Shown here: positions 34,884-44,767 of the stretch, in pieces
Layout: each line of letters begins with the position of its first letter
Numbering within the stretch: position 1 is the stretch's first letter
NCBI GenBank assembly: GCA_903893625.1
Contig: CAITND010000049.1
Span: 1 to 51,828, forward strand
Direction: 5' to 3'
Source of the DNA: an uncultured Oscillatoriales cyanobacterium
Lineage (GTDB): Bacteria > Cyanobacteriota > Cyanobacteriia > Cyanobacteriales > Microcoleaceae
DNA length: 51,828 nt
Program-made: the position numbers and the translations under genes
Notes under the pieces: model-generated
Database searches by the model: none
Seen by the model: the letters and a program-made list of their open reading frames with translations, nothing else
Told to the model about the DNA's origin: nothing

Positions 34884-37592
34884 TTATTCTTCTTCTCCAG
34901 ATTCTTCAGAAGTTGATAGACTTTCAACATCTTCTTCCCCAGCAGAGGGAACAATTGCAACCGCAGCAATAGAATCCTCTTCATATAAGCGCTGAACCCG
35001 AACCCCCGTTGCACTTCGAGACTGAAGGGGAATTGCATTCACCACTTGACGAATAATAATCCCACGACTGCTAATTAACATTAACTCCTGAGTTTCATCA
35101 ACAACTTTTAACGCCACAACTTCATCTTTCTTGGCATGGGGTTTAAATTTGGTGGCAATAATGCCTTTCCCTGCCCGATTTTGTAGACGGAATTGAGTTA
35201 CGGGAACCCGTTTTCCATAACCACTTGCTGTGATTACTAAAACCGATAATCCTTGAGAAATTTCCTCCGTTGTTACTTCGGTTTCTATTTCATTTTCCTC
35301 GGTGGTTTCTGCTATTTCTGCTATTTCTGCTGTTTCTGTTGTTTCTGCTGTTGTGAGAGTTAATTCTTCCTCGGTAGTTTCTGCCGTTGTTAGCATTAAT
35401 TCTTCATCAGTTTCAGGTTCTTCACCCTCCGCTTCAACAAAATTAGAAATAATCGCACTGGGCAAAATATCCATACTGATTAGGGTATCATCCCCTTTCA
35501 ATTTCATGGATTTAACGCCTCGTGTTGCCCGTCCTAACGGTCGCAATTGTTTATTATTGGCTTTGAAATGAATTGCCATGCCGTGACGGGAACCAATGAT
35601 AATTCCATCGTCAACTTTTGCCCGTCTCACCCAGCGTAACTCATCTCCTTCTTCTAAAGAAATCGCAATTAAACCGTTGGTGCGAATATTACTAAAGGCG
35701 GATAATTGCGTTTTCTTAATAAATCCACCTTTCGTTAACATTACTAAATATTCATCATCGCTAAATTCGCTGACGTGAACAATGGAAGTAATGCGTTCTT
35801 CCTTAGGAATGGGTAACATTTGGATAATCGGAACCCCTCGCGCCGTGCGGGATGAAACGGGGATTTGATAGGCTCTGATACTATAAACAACACCGCGTTC
35901 ACTAAAGAATAATACGGTATCATGATCGCAACAGGTGATAAAGTGTTGAACTTCATCATCCTCTTTCATTTTTGTGCCTTGTTTGCCTTTGGTAGCCCGA
36001 CTTTGGGCGGCAAAAGTATTCACAGGCATTCGCTTCATATAACCTTGTTCTGTTAACAGAATTAATGCTTTTTCATTAGCAATTAAATCAGTATCATCTA
36101 ACTCTCCTTCTGCGTGTTCAATCACAGTACGCCGAGGGGTGTTGAACTTTTGTTTAAGTTCTAGGGCTTCAGATTCAACGATTTCTAAAATTCGTTCTCT
36201 GCGAGCTAAAATATCCTCTAAATCGGCAATTTTGACTTGCAGTTCTTGGTGTTCCTGGTCAATTTTTTGAGATTCTAAAGCGGTTAAACGCCGTAATTGC
36301 ATTTGTAAAATCGCATCGGCTTGTTGTTCAGATAACCCATAATTAGCCATTAATTCTTGTTTGGCTATGGGAATATCCGCCGCATGACGAATTAAGGCAA
36401 TAATCGCATCTAAATTGTCTAAGGCAATTAATAACCCCAGTAAAAGATGATCCCGTTCTTGAGCTTTTCTGAGTTCATATTCCGTGCGTTTACGGATAGT
36501 TTGTTCCCGGAAATGTAGGAAAACTTCTAAGAAGCGTTTCAGGGTGAGAATTTCGGGACGGCCATTAACTAAAGCCAACATATTCGCCCCAAAATTTGTT
36601 TGTAGGGGCGTTTGTTTATAGAGGTTATTGAGAATAACACGGGGATAAGCATCCCGTTTGAGTTCAATTACGATCCGCATTCCATCCCGATCGCTTTCAT
36701 CGCGGATATCGGAAATTCCCTCTAATTTCTTATCATTAACCATTTCAGCAATGCGTTCAATCATCGCGGCTTTATTGGTTTGATAAGGCAGTTGGGTGAC
36801 AATAATCGCTTCTCGATCAGGTCTGCCTTTATGTTCGATGGTTTCAAAGGTGGCAATCCCGCGCATGGTAATTGAACCCCGACCATCAGTATAGGCTTCT
36901 TTAATTCCCGATGTGCCTAAAATTTGCGCTCCTGTGGGAAAATCCGGCCCTGGAATATGCCGCATTAATTCGGCAATGGTAATCTCAGGATTATGAATTA
37001 ATGCTAATAAACCATCGACTAATTCCCCTAAATTGTGGGGAGGAATATTCGTCGCCATCCCAACAGCAATTCCTGACGATCCATTTAATAGTAATTGCGG
37101 AATTCGTGCAGGTAAAACTAAAGGTTCCTGTTGAGAACCATCGAAGTTATCGCCAAAGGCAACGGTTTCTGCGTCAATATCTCGCAGCAGGGAATCACTG
37201 GTTAAGGCTTGCAAACGACATTCGGTATACCGCATCGCAGCAGGGGGATCGTTATCGACTGACCCAAAGTTCCCATGACCGTTAATTAATGGCGATCGCA
37301 TGGAAAAATCCTGTGCCATCCGTACTAAGGCGTCATAAACGGCGACATCCCCATGAGGGTGATATTTACCGAGTACCTCCCCCACCACACGGGCGCATTT
37401 ACGGAAGGGTCGATCGGGTGTTAAGCCCAGTTCGTTCATCGCGTATAAAATCCGACGATGAACGGGTTTCAAACCATCCCGCGCATCTGGCAGCGCTCGC
37501 CCTACAATCACGCTCATGGCGTATTCTAGGTAGGATTGCTGCATTTCGTTTCTCAGATCCGTCGGGATAATTCTCGACTCAGAGGTACTCAT
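34884..37592 (-). CDS. gyrA: DNA gyrase subunit A
   Basis: Breakage-reunion subunit of DNA gyrase. Residues 1-500 carry the winged-helix/tower core with [20 protein letters not shown], the quinolone-region [19 protein letters not shown] and the active-site tyrosine in [10 protein letters not shown]; the C-terminal part is a six-bladed beta-pinwheel, with the GyrA box seen as [12 protein letters not shown]. Between the fourth and fifth blades there is an unusual acidic Thr/Glu-rich insertion of about 65 residues (repeats like TTAETTEE and [11 protein letters not shown]), probably a disordered loop. The C-terminus is also acidic ([12 protein letters not shown]). Total 902 residues, slightly long for cyanobacterial GyrA because of the insertion. 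Start ATG 37592. Confidence 0.97.
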   Translation of the reverse strand: MSTSESRIIPTDLRNEMQQSYLEYAMSVIVGRALPDARDGLKPVHRRILYAMNELGLTPDRPFRKCARVVGEVLGKYHPHGDVAVYDALVRMAQDFSMRSPLINGHGNFGSVDNDPPAAMRYTECRLQALTSDSLLRDIDAETVAFGDNFDGSQQEPLVLPARIPQLLLNGSSGIAVGMATNIPPHNLGELVDGLLALIHNPEITIAELMRHIPGPDFPTGAQILGTSGIKEAYTDGRGSITMRGIATFETIEHKGRPDREAIIVTQLPYQTNKAAMIERIAEMVNDKKLEGISDIRDESDRDGMRIVIELKRDAYPRVILNNLYKQTPLQTNFGANMLALVNGRPEILTLKRFLEVFLHFREQTIRKRTEYELRKAQERDHLLLGLLIALDNLDAIIALIRHAADIPIAKQELMANYGLSEQQADAILQMQLRRLTALESQKIDQEHQELQVKIADLEDILARRERILEIVESEALELKQKFNTPRRTVIEHAEGELDDTDLIANEKALILLTEQGYMKRMPVNTFAAQSRATKGKQGTKMKEDDEVQHFITCCDHDTVLFFSERGVVYSIRAYQIPVSSRTARGVPIIQMLPIPKEERITSIVHVSEFSDDEYLVMLTKGGFIKKTQLSAFSNIRTNGLIAISLEEGDELRWVRRAKVDDGIIIGSRHGMAIHFKANNKQLRPLGRATRGVKSMKLKGDDTLISMDILPSAIISNFVEAEGEEPETDEELMLTTAETTEEELTLTTAETTETAEIAEIAETTEENEIETEVTTEEISQGLSVLVITASGYGKRVPVTQFRLQNRAGKGIIATKFKPHAKKDEVVALKVVDETQELMLISSRGIIIRQVVNAIPLQSRSATGVRVQRLYEEDSIAAVAIVPSAGEEDVESLSTSEESGEEE

Positions 37593-37773
37593 ACCTTCAA
37601 AAACTCCATTACAATTTAAAATTAGTCACATTTAACCGAAAATATTAGTAGAAATAAAATCATCTTCGGTAGAGGCTCTAAAATCAGTGACTAATGCTTA
37701 AAATTCTACCATAATTTGCCTTCTTCTTGGGGGTGAAATCTGGGATTCAAAATTGACAAAAAACTATTGACAA

Positions 37774-38694
37774 ATGCTAACAGTTATTTATTCTGACGAA
37801 TTCCTCAACCATAAGACCGGATTATTCCATCCAGAACGGCCAGAACGGTTAACAGCAATTGTAAACGCCCTTAAATCGGTATCTTGGACTGACCAGTTAA
37901 ACTGGGAAGTTCCGACTCCCGTAGCTGATCGCCTGCAACCCTTGATCACGCTATTGGAAACGGTGCATACTTCCTCCCATATTCACCAGGTCAAAACCAT
38001 CGCTGATCAGGGGGGAGGTTACCTGGATGGAGATACCCCCATTTCGGCTGAAAGTTATGATGTGGCACTGTTGGCGGTGAGTGCCTGGTTGGATGGGGTG
38101 GATCGGGTCTTGACAACGGGACGTCCGGCTTTTGTTTTAGCGCGTCCGCCCGGACATCATGCGGAAGCCGATCGCGGAATGGGATTTTGTTTATTTTCTA
38201 ATGCTGCGATCGCTGCTTACTATGCTCTGCAACAACCGGGAATCCAAAAAGTTGCTATTTTAGATTGGGATGTCCATCACGGGAATGGAACCCAAGCGTT
38301 AGTGGAAGATGATCCTCGGATCGCTTACTGTTCGTTACATCAATCCCCCTGTTATCCTGGAACCGGATATATCGAAGAACGCGGCTCTTACAATAATGTT
38401 TTGAATATTCCGATGTCACCGGGTAGCACAATTGAGTTATACAAACCTGCCTTTGAGCGGGGTATTATGCCTTTTTTACAGCAGTTTCAGCCGGATTTGC
38501 TGCTTGTCAGTGCGGGGTATGATGCTAACCAAGATGATCCCTTAGCCAGTATTTCCCTACAACCCCAAGACTTCGGACTATTTACCGAATATTGTCTACA
38601 ACTCACTTCTAAAATTGTCTTTGGACTCGAAGGCGGCTATGATTTGCCAAGTTTATCTCAATCCGTTGTAGCGACATTAGAAAAATGTTTGTAG
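37774..38694 (+). CDS. Histone deacetylase family (AcuC/AphA-like) amidohydrolase
   Basis: A 306-residue zinc-dependent deacetylase. Motifs include RPPGHHAEADRGMGFCLFSN (active-site histidine pair), ILDWDVHHGNGTQ (Asp and His zinc ligands), SAGYDANQDDPLA (Asp ligand) and LEGGYDLPSLSQS with the catalytic-loop tyrosine. In bacteria members deacetylate small acetyl-amines or acetyl-lysine proteins; substrate here is not deducible. Start ATG 37774; no operon partner. Confidence 0.92.
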   Translation: MLTVIYSDEFLNHKTGLFHPERPERLTAIVNALKSVSWTDQLNWEVPTPVADRLQPLITLLETVHTSSHIHQVKTIADQGGGYLDGDTPISAESYDVALLAVSAWLDGVDRVLTTGRPAFVLARPPGHHAEADRGMGFCLFSNAAIAAYYALQQPGIQKVAILDWDVHHGNGTQALVEDDPRIAYCSLHQSPCYPGTGYIEERGSYNNVLNIPMSPGSTIELYKPAFERGIMPFLQQFQPDLLLVSAGYDANQDDPLASISLQPQDFGLFTEYCLQLTSKIVFGLEGGYDLPSLSQSVVATLEKCL

Positions 38695-38704
38695 GGTTGA
38701 CTGT

Positions 38705-38732
38705 GTACAGACGTGCCATGGCGCGTCTCTAC
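38705..38732. repeat. 28-nt palindrome, two mismatches
   Basis: GTACAGACGTGCC / GGCGCGTCTCTAC arms, 10 bases after the deacetylase stop; member of the GTAGAGACG palindrome family. Could serve as transcript end. Confidence 0.65.
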
Positions 38733-38941
38733 TGACGGTTGACTGTTGCGCGGTTGATGGTTAGCGAGGGAGGACGCTCGTACTGCACATTGACTCAAAT
38801 CACAAAAGTTATCCAGATTAATCACAAATTAACCTAGTTTTGAATCACTTAAAATTCTGCACATAAAGTTCATGATTAACCTAGACAAACCTACGGACTT
38901 AGATCGGCATCTGAGCAAGGCATCCCAAGGAAAGGTGATTT

Positions 38942-39136
38942 ATGATGGCATACCGTCCAATACCGCTTGAAGAACTTTTCGGTCAAATTATGTTTTCTAG
39001 TGTGGTGACTCGTAGTGACCGTCAACACTTGCGATCCGCCATTTTGAGAGATAGTTTGACTGAAGATGAAAAAGCAATTATTAACCGATTACTGTATAAT
39101 GTTCGCCGAGGTTGGGTGAAATTAGTCGATATGTAG
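38942..39136 (+). CDS. Small conserved-looking protein (64 aa)
   Basis: Starts at tandem ATGs (38942 and 38945) with GGAAAGGTGA upstream. The product contains PLEELFGQIMFSSVVTRSD, then LRSAILRDSLTEDEKAI and INRLLYNVRRGWVKLVD: two helices with a basic C-terminal end. I have the impression of a widespread cyanobacterial small protein but know no function. Supported by the ribosome binding site and clean boundaries. Confidence 0.7.
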   Translation: MMAYRPIPLEELFGQIMFSSVVTRSDRQHLRSAILRDSLTEDEKAIINRLLYNVRRGWVKLVDM

Positions 39137-39275
39137 TTGATGCTTTTGGATTAAAAAAAAATTATCAAAAATTCCGCTACCCATTCTCCTTTTTTTCATT
39201 GTCATTATCCTGAAATTGATCAATTTTAGATACAATATCATTCGTTAACTGCGCGTTCAGGATTAAGCCAAACCC

Positions 39276-40028
39276 TTGCTATCTACATCTTTACTGGTGG
39301 CTCACGGTAGTCGTGATCCTCGTCCACAACAGGCTTTAAATTTATTGGCAAAACGCTTAGGGAAATGTTCAGACTTTCCGCCCGTTGCAACTGCAACCTT
39401 AGAATTAGCACCCTTTCCTCTCCATCAACAGATTCAAGATTTTGCTAAGTTAAGTCAATCTTGGGGATATTCTCAAGTCCAAATTTTACCGTTATTTCTA
39501 TCATCAGGCGTTCATGTTAACGCCGATTTACCGAAAGAAATTGCGATCGCCCAGGAACAACTCGGATCAGAAATTCAACTCAATTTATTACCTTATTTCG
39601 GTTCTCAAGTCAACCATTTAGCCCCTTTAATTGCTACAAAAATGGCATTGCTTGAGATAGAACATTGGATTTTAATCGCCCATGGCAGTCGCCATCCAGG
39701 GGGAAATCAACCTATTGAACAGTTAGCGAATCAAATCGGGGCAATTCCTACCTATTGGTCAGTTTCTTTGAATTTAGAAACTCAAATTCAAGTATTAATT
39801 TCATCGGGAGTTCACCGCATTGGAATTATCCCTTATTTTATGTTTTCGGGTGGTATAAGCGATGCGATCGCCAAATCAATTAAACAGTTTTCTCAAGAAT
39901 TCCCCACCGTTGAATTTTATATAATTTCACCTTTAGAAATAGATGAAAATTTAGTCAATTTAATTAAGGATTTATTCTTATCCCATTCAGAATTTAAGCA
40001 GTTGTCAATTTTTGATCTGCTGAAATAG
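39276..40028 (+). CDS. sirB: Sirohydrochlorin ferrochelatase/CbiX-type chelatase
   Basis: Inserts iron (or cobalt) into sirohydrochlorin on the way to sirohaem or B12. A 250-residue two-lobed chelatase: LLVAHGSRDPRPQQAL at the N-terminus and LIAHGSRHPGGNQPI near residue 134 are the paired metal-binding histidine motifs; LPLFLSSGVHVNADLP and IPYFMFSGGISDAI are the matching porphyrin-side loops. An in-frame stop at 39264 and no ATG before the first motif make TTG 39276 the likely start. Long form (duplicated lobes), as usual in cyanobacteria. Confidence 0.92.
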   Translation: MLSTSLLVAHGSRDPRPQQALNLLAKRLGKCSDFPPVATATLELAPFPLHQQIQDFAKLSQSWGYSQVQILPLFLSSGVHVNADLPKEIAIAQEQLGSEIQLNLLPYFGSQVNHLAPLIATKMALLEIEHWILIAHGSRHPGGNQPIEQLANQIGAIPTYWSVSLNLETQIQVLISSGVHRIGIIPYFMFSGGISDAIAKSIKQFSQEFPTVEFYIISPLEIDENLVNLIKDLFLSHSEFKQLSIFDLLK

Positions 40029-40497
40029 ATGGAATCCCCGTCCGTTCACGGCGGGGCGGATGTCAAAACAGCTTAGTCGATGTTGGACAGATGTTGATCA
40101 ATCCGCAAAATTGTTTTAGGAGAAATTTGGTTTTTCTGCGGTGGTTTGAGCTTGATTTTGATCGAGACAACTCTAAAAAACCTCAAAAACCTGATTTTTG
40201 CATCCGTACTGTTTCAGGTATAGCAGGGAACAGGGAACAGGGAGGATAATTCTTGATATTTAATTTTTTCAATATTTAATCCGATTAAATTCTCTTCCCT
40301 TTCCTGACCAGGAAGGAGAGCCAGGAGGTTAGGTCATTTCTCTGGATCTGGGTGAATTGATCACCACTGGTATCAAAAAATTTTAAACTCTACAAGATTA
40401 TACGGATTTATGCTCACTAAAATGAACATTTAAGCTTTTAATTGATCCCAATTTGATGTAAAATTTGATCGGCTTATTCAATACGGTCATCAATAAT
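40029..40497. other. Gene-free gap with a possible IS200/IS605 right-end relic
   Basis: A hairpin just past sirB, CCCCG-T-CCG-TTCA-CGG-CGGGG (40037-40057), is followed by GCGGATGTCAAAA. The form GGAATCCCCG...CGGGG...GATGTCAA resembles the 3' end of IS200/IS605-family elements (where the TnpB guide-RNA scaffold lies). No tnpA or tnpB is present, so at most a relic. The rest of the gap carries a heptamer run GGGAACAGGGAACAGGGA at 40224-40243 and nothing gene-like; it separates sirB from the defence island. Confidence 0.4.
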
Positions 40498-41205
40498 ATG
40501 TCATCAACACCTTCTATAGATTCCTCTGCTTCCGTTTCTTCTACGACTGAAACAGTTGAAAAAACCCGCTTCCTCTTGACATTATGGGCAATGAGTTGTA
40601 CCGATGGCGAGGTCAAAAAAAGTGCCTTGACCAGTAAAGTTAAGCAAAAACGCAAGGGGAAAAAGGTTGGTGTTTCTAAAACTCTTTACGACGAACTGCA
40701 AGCGGCGGATGTAATCAAAATTTATAAGCAAAATCAAACGCCTATGGTATCTCTCACCGATACCGGAAAACAAATGTTAATCGATTCGTTAACAAATCCT
40801 GACTTTGTGTTTGATGCAACGGTTGTGGCGGCTCGGTTAGCAAATGGGTTAATTGCGTTAATTCGAGAACTGCATCAAGGAGGAATTCCTCTAACATCTG
40901 TTAAACAAGTTACCATCGCTTCTTATGAGGAGTTTAAAGCGATCGCCCTTCAAGTGTATGATCAATTAAATAAAGATTATAATTACGATAACTTAGTCCC
41001 GATTTATCGCATTCGTCGGACTATCGGTGATCAAGTTACTCGTTCACAGTTCAATGAATGGATGTTAGAGATGCAAGCTAATGATATTTTTCAATTGCTT
41101 GGGGGAGAAGTTCTAAACGTCACGGGTGATCAAGTCGAAGATTCTATTCTTCCCCCGGTTGGAAAGCTGCGGTTTTTTGCCCAACGTTTGACTGCTGAAA
41201 ACTAA
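40498..41205 (+). CDS. Winged-helix-like protein of defence module A (A1)
   Basis: No named family recognised. From ATG 40498 the product has 235 residues: a Ser/Thr-rich tail, then an N-terminal winged-helix-like domain (LYDELQAADVIKIYKQN, then VSLTDTGKQMLIDSL) and a helical C-terminal domain ending in a second winged-helix-like segment (SQFNEWMLEMQANDIFQLLGGE). It is clearly related to B1 at 47713: KTLYDELQAADVIK aligns with DQIYDALQTQELIK, LTDTGKQMLIDSL with LTEQGLQALVTNL, and SYEEFKAI with SFDEFQEK. Each is directly followed by an ATPase gene, so it probably acts as a DNA- or target-recognition subunit. The start at 40465 (TTG) is less likely. Confidence 0.75.
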   Translation: MSSTPSIDSSASVSSTTETVEKTRFLLTLWAMSCTDGEVKKSALTSKVKQKRKGKKVGVSKTLYDELQAADVIKIYKQNQTPMVSLTDTGKQMLIDSLTNPDFVFDATVVAARLANGLIALIRELHQGGIPLTSVKQVTIASYEEFKAIALQVYDQLNKDYNYDNLVPIYRIRRTIGDQVTRSQFNEWMLEMQANDIFQLLGGEVLNVTGDQVEDSILPPVGKLRFFAQRLTAEN

Positions 41206-41244
41206 TCTCAAACCCTTTAATTGTTTTTACTGACCTTAACTCCT

Positions 41245-43230
41245 ATGAATACAGTATCCTATTCTACCCTAGAAGAACTCAAAACAGCAATTTCCAGCTA
41301 TAACCCCTTTAGTCGAGTTGCTGTTGATAATGTTAATAGCATTCGCAAGGAAGAACCCTATTTAAAATCGCTCAATACTTCTATCTTTGAGAAAGTTATA
41401 GATGTTATCCGTCAGGTTAAACACAGTTCTGATGGTAAAGATAAAGTTGCTACCTTAGTGATAACAGGTGATCCAGGTGCAGGCAAAACACAACTGGTTA
41501 AACGAATTCGTCGCCATTGCCTTGATCAAGATCTAGCTATTTTGATTTATGCTAATCTGGCTAAGTGCAGCAGTTCTGATTTATTGAAATCTCAATTTCT
41601 GGAAATGTTTGTTAAGGAATTAGCTCTTACAGAACGGGATGAAAATAAAAACTTTAAACCGAATCAATGGCAAGAAATTGCAACTGCAATAATTAATAGT
41701 GCTGCGCCGAGTGGTAAAAGTTATGCAACGGTTAACTTGGTAAATAATTTTGATCAATTTTATGCAAAAGCTAAAACCAAAAATCAAAATATAATTCAGC
41801 AATTAAGTCAAGGTATCAAGAAAGTTTATCCTGATTTTGATGCTTATACGGTTAGAGCAATTTTATGGACACTTTCACAAACTTATGGCGATTTTGCGGT
41901 GGAATGGTTAGCTGGAAATGCCTTAGACTCTGAAACCGCTCAAGGGATGGGATTACCCAGTTATACAAATCAGAATATCACAGAAAAAAATAGTGCTGCG
42001 TTTAGTAACTTATTAAAAATTTTGTCTTTAGTAAGCCAGTATAAAACTCTTGTGATCTGTTTTGATGAATTTGATGAGAAAGTCTTAGAGACGGGTCAAA
42101 CTAACGCACAACTTATTACAGAGTTTATTAAAGATCTGTATGATAATCTTGAGCAATCAAACTCTAGTAAAGGTGTATCGATTATCTCGTTAATGTTTAC
42201 GTCCATCTGGACACAACAAATTAAAGGTTTTTTTGGAGGATATCACTCTCGTACAGATTCTCTAATTGATCGAATGTCTACGACTACAAAGGGAGAACCA
42301 CTATCCTTAGAACATATAAATGGTAAATCAATCTTAGAGTTAGTCAGTTTTTGGCTAGAGGAGTTTTTATATAAACCTCGTCAGTTAAAACCCCATGATT
42401 CAGTTTACCCCTTTACAGTTAACCAATTAGAGGAAATTGGAAAAAACAGACCAACCATTCGAGAAACTTTAGACTGGTGTTATAAAGAATATAAGAAAAT
42501 TCAAGAAACCATTGTCAAAGATCCGAAAGAGCAATATCAGTTAGCTCGACAACAAATGAATCAGCCAGATATTACCGATTATTTAGAAGATAATGATTTT
42601 CTAGCGAATACATTAAAATTCGGTTTTGAGCAGTTAATTAATCAACCCTTAGAAGGGATCACTGCAAGTGGAGAAAAGTTGAAAAAAGTGATCATTGAGT
42701 CTGTAGAAAGTATTGATAATAAATGGGTAAAATTTAAGCTTAATGGAATTGAAAATGAAAGCAAAAGGTTTATAATCGGTGTTGCAGTTATCCAAAATCA
42801 AGGTGCTACTTCGGTTAAAGCGGGTTTGAAAGAATTAGTTAATTATTCTAAATTTGGATTAACTCGTGGCTGTATGGTCAGAAGTCCTGATAAGAAAATC
42901 GGCAGAAATACCCAAGCTTATCAACTTTTAGAACAGTTGACTCAACGCGGAGGAGAGCAAGCACCTTTACGCCCTGAAGAAATTAAACCTTTAATCGAAA
43001 TCTATTCAATTTATCAAAATTGTCAGAGTTTCGGATTAACTGAGGAACAAGTTAAGGAATTTTCTCAAGGAGAAATTGCAGATAATCCCTTATTGCAAGA
43101 AATCCTTAGTGATCCTTCTGGTAAAATTGATGAAGAAACTGTGGATAGTGACGAATTAATTTTGCTTTTTGATCAATTCTTTGAGCAAGAAGAACAATCT
43201 GATGAAGACATTAATGATTTATTGAGTTAA
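41245..43230 (+). CDS. P-loop ATPase of defence module A (A2)
   Basis: A 661-residue AAA+/STAND-type ATPase. Walker A is GDPGAGKTQ (residues 75-83) and Walker B LVICFDEFDEK (about 270-280); MFTSIWTQQ follows like a sensor-1 strand, and NRPTIRETLDWCYKEY resembles a sensor-2/winged-helix junction of ORC-like ATPases. The C-terminal 200 residues hold a segment (RFIIGVAVIQNQGATSVKAGLKELVNY) that lies where module B's ATPase has its nuclease-like core (SCVARAFGEAKNYELLSGHL), but without the ExK pair; it may be a degenerate nuclease fold. The gene lies 39 bases after A1 and 23 before A3, so the three are one operon. A TTG at 41221 would add 8 residues. Confidence 0.85.
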   Translation: MNTVSYSTLEELKTAISSYNPFSRVAVDNVNSIRKEEPYLKSLNTSIFEKVIDVIRQVKHSSDGKDKVATLVITGDPGAGKTQLVKRIRRHCLDQDLAILIYANLAKCSSSDLLKSQFLEMFVKELALTERDENKNFKPNQWQEIATAIINSAAPSGKSYATVNLVNNFDQFYAKAKTKNQNIIQQLSQGIKKVYPDFDAYTVRAILWTLSQTYGDFAVEWLAGNALDSETAQGMGLPSYTNQNITEKNSAAFSNLLKILSLVSQYKTLVICFDEFDEKVLETGQTNAQLITEFIKDLYDNLEQSNSSKGVSIISLMFTSIWTQQIKGFFGGYHSRTDSLIDRMSTTTKGEPLSLEHINGKSILELVSFWLEEFLYKPRQLKPHDSVYPFTVNQLEEIGKNRPTIRETLDWCYKEYKKIQETIVKDPKEQYQLARQQMNQPDITDYLEDNDFLANTLKFGFEQLINQPLEGITASGEKLKKVIIESVESIDNKWVKFKLNGIENESKRFIIGVAVIQNQGATSVKAGLKELVNYSKFGLTRGCMVRSPDKKIGRNTQAYQLLEQLTQRGGEQAPLRPEEIKPLIEIYSIYQNCQSFGLTEEQVKEFSQGEIADNPLLQEILSDPSGKIDEETVDSDELILLFDQFFEQEEQSDEDINDLLS

Positions 43231-43253
43231 TCAACATTAATCAAGTAAAGCCT

Positions 43254-44726
43254 ATGTTTTTTAAACAAGCTCTCAGTTTACCTGCTCCTGAAGTTTCAGC
43301 ATTAACTCAAGGTAGAATGATTCTAGTTTTACCTTCACTCTTTCTAGGAATTGGTCAACCTTTTTTTCTCTATCCGGCTGAAACTTCGGGTGTAGCTATT
43401 TCCTTAGAAAAAATTTATCGTTCTAGCTTTTTACCTGATGCTAAAATAGCATTAAATCAAGCTCAAAATAATCGAGTTTTAATTAAAGCTTGGGCTAAAT
43501 GTGAACTTTGTCATCGCCTTTATGATCATCCAGAGTTATTAGAAAAATTAGCTCAATTAACCATCTGGACAGGAGAAGGACTAAGAGCAAAAATTGAGGA
43601 AAAAAATCTTAAAAATTTGGCTTATTTACGAGTTTATAAACTTCCTGAACCTTTTGAAATAGAAGCGATTGCAGAAAGTTCGGCTAAAATTGGTAAATTT
43701 TTAGGTTTGTCTATTTCTGCAAATGTTAGTGAATCTATCCCGATTTTAGATGATATAATATTTGCCAAACGTCAAGCATCAATTAAAAACCTTGAATCGC
43801 CAGAACATCCTGAATTAGAAGAATTAGAAACTGCGATCGCCCAATTCACAACTAACCCTTTATCTCAGGAAGAACAACTCGGTTTAAACCTTTTACAAGC
43901 CAATATTCATCAACTCTTAGGTTGGAAAACTTCACAACCTGCCAATTTAACCGATGATTCCAGCTTAAATTGGATCAATGAAATAGCAGCATTAGGAAAC
44001 GGAAGTAAAGAACTAGATGAAGGCAAAAGCAACTATCAAGCCGGAACAGACTTTGAGAATATTGTCAAAAAAAGTTTAGAATTTTTAGGTTTTACTATAG
44101 ACTATGCTCATAAAGGAGGTGCAGGAGGATTAGATTTATTTTGTTCAAAACCATACCCCTTAGTAGGAGAATGTAAAGCTGGGAGAAAAATCCCTAATCC
44201 TACAGTCGTTCAACTCTTGAATTTAGGAACACTGCGTTTAAAAGATGAGAACCTGTTTAAACAAGCAGCTAAATTAATTATAGGCCCCGGTGAATTAACT
44301 CCAGCAGTGCGTGATGCAGCAAAAGTACATGGTATGGCAATTATTAATCCGATGACATTAGAAAAACTTGTCAAACTCCAAGCTCAATATCCCGGTTCAG
44401 TTAACTTAATTGAACTCAAAAACTATTTACAAAAAGGTCAAATGGATGATAACATAGATGAATATATTAAAATCGTGTTTAATCGTTTAAAATTGCGATC
44501 GCATATTATTCAACTGTTTAAACAACTCAATCAACCGATCAATTTAGATAATTTGATCGGGGCTTATTCCTTCTCTAACCCCCCACAACCCTTAGAACGA
44601 GAACAATTAAAAGAAATCCTGATAGAACTCTCCTCACCCCTAACGGGTTACTTAGGACGCACACCCGATGAGCGCTTTTACTTCCTAAGAGAACTCATAG
44701 TAGACCAAAGCCAAAGTTTTGATTAA
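43254..44726 (+). CDS. DUF1802 plus PD-(D/E)XK nuclease of module A (A3)
   Basis: A 490-residue two-part protein. Residues 1-140 match DUF1802-type sequence (FFLYPAETSG, VLIKAWAKCE, LTIWTGEGLRAKI, LRVYKLPEPFEIEA). Residues about 260-380 form a restriction-endonuclease-like domain: GTDFENIVKKSLEFLGF, then GGAGGLDLFCSKPYPLVGECKAGR with the D-(x)n-ExK catalytic set (D in GLDLF, E-C-K), and VVQLLNLG. It ends with a helical C-terminus (about 410-490) with a possible winged helix. It is third in the A1-A2-A3 operon. DUF1802 has no known function as far as I know; the nuclease fits a DNA-targeting effector. Confidence 0.8.
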   Translation: MFFKQALSLPAPEVSALTQGRMILVLPSLFLGIGQPFFLYPAETSGVAISLEKIYRSSFLPDAKIALNQAQNNRVLIKAWAKCELCHRLYDHPELLEKLAQLTIWTGEGLRAKIEEKNLKNLAYLRVYKLPEPFEIEAIAESSAKIGKFLGLSISANVSESIPILDDIIFAKRQASIKNLESPEHPELEELETAIAQFTTNPLSQEEQLGLNLLQANIHQLLGWKTSQPANLTDDSSLNWINEIAALGNGSKELDEGKSNYQAGTDFENIVKKSLEFLGFTIDYAHKGGAGGLDLFCSKPYPLVGECKAGRKIPNPTVVQLLNLGTLRLKDENLFKQAAKLIIGPGELTPAVRDAAKVHGMAIINPMTLEKLVKLQAQYPGSVNLIELKNYLQKGQMDDNIDEYIKIVFNRLKLRSHIIQLFKQLNQPINLDNLIGAYSFSNPPQPLEREQLKEILIELSSPLTGYLGRTPDERFYFLRELIVDQSQSFD

Positions 44727-44767
44727 AATTTGTAAAGCAGTTTGACGTCAAATCCATTGGCTTAACC

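Noticed and set aside
35302-37570. Several plus-strand ORFs opposite gyrA
   Set aside because: They are shadows of the GyrA frame, with low-complexity or arginine-rich translations and no ribosome binding sites.
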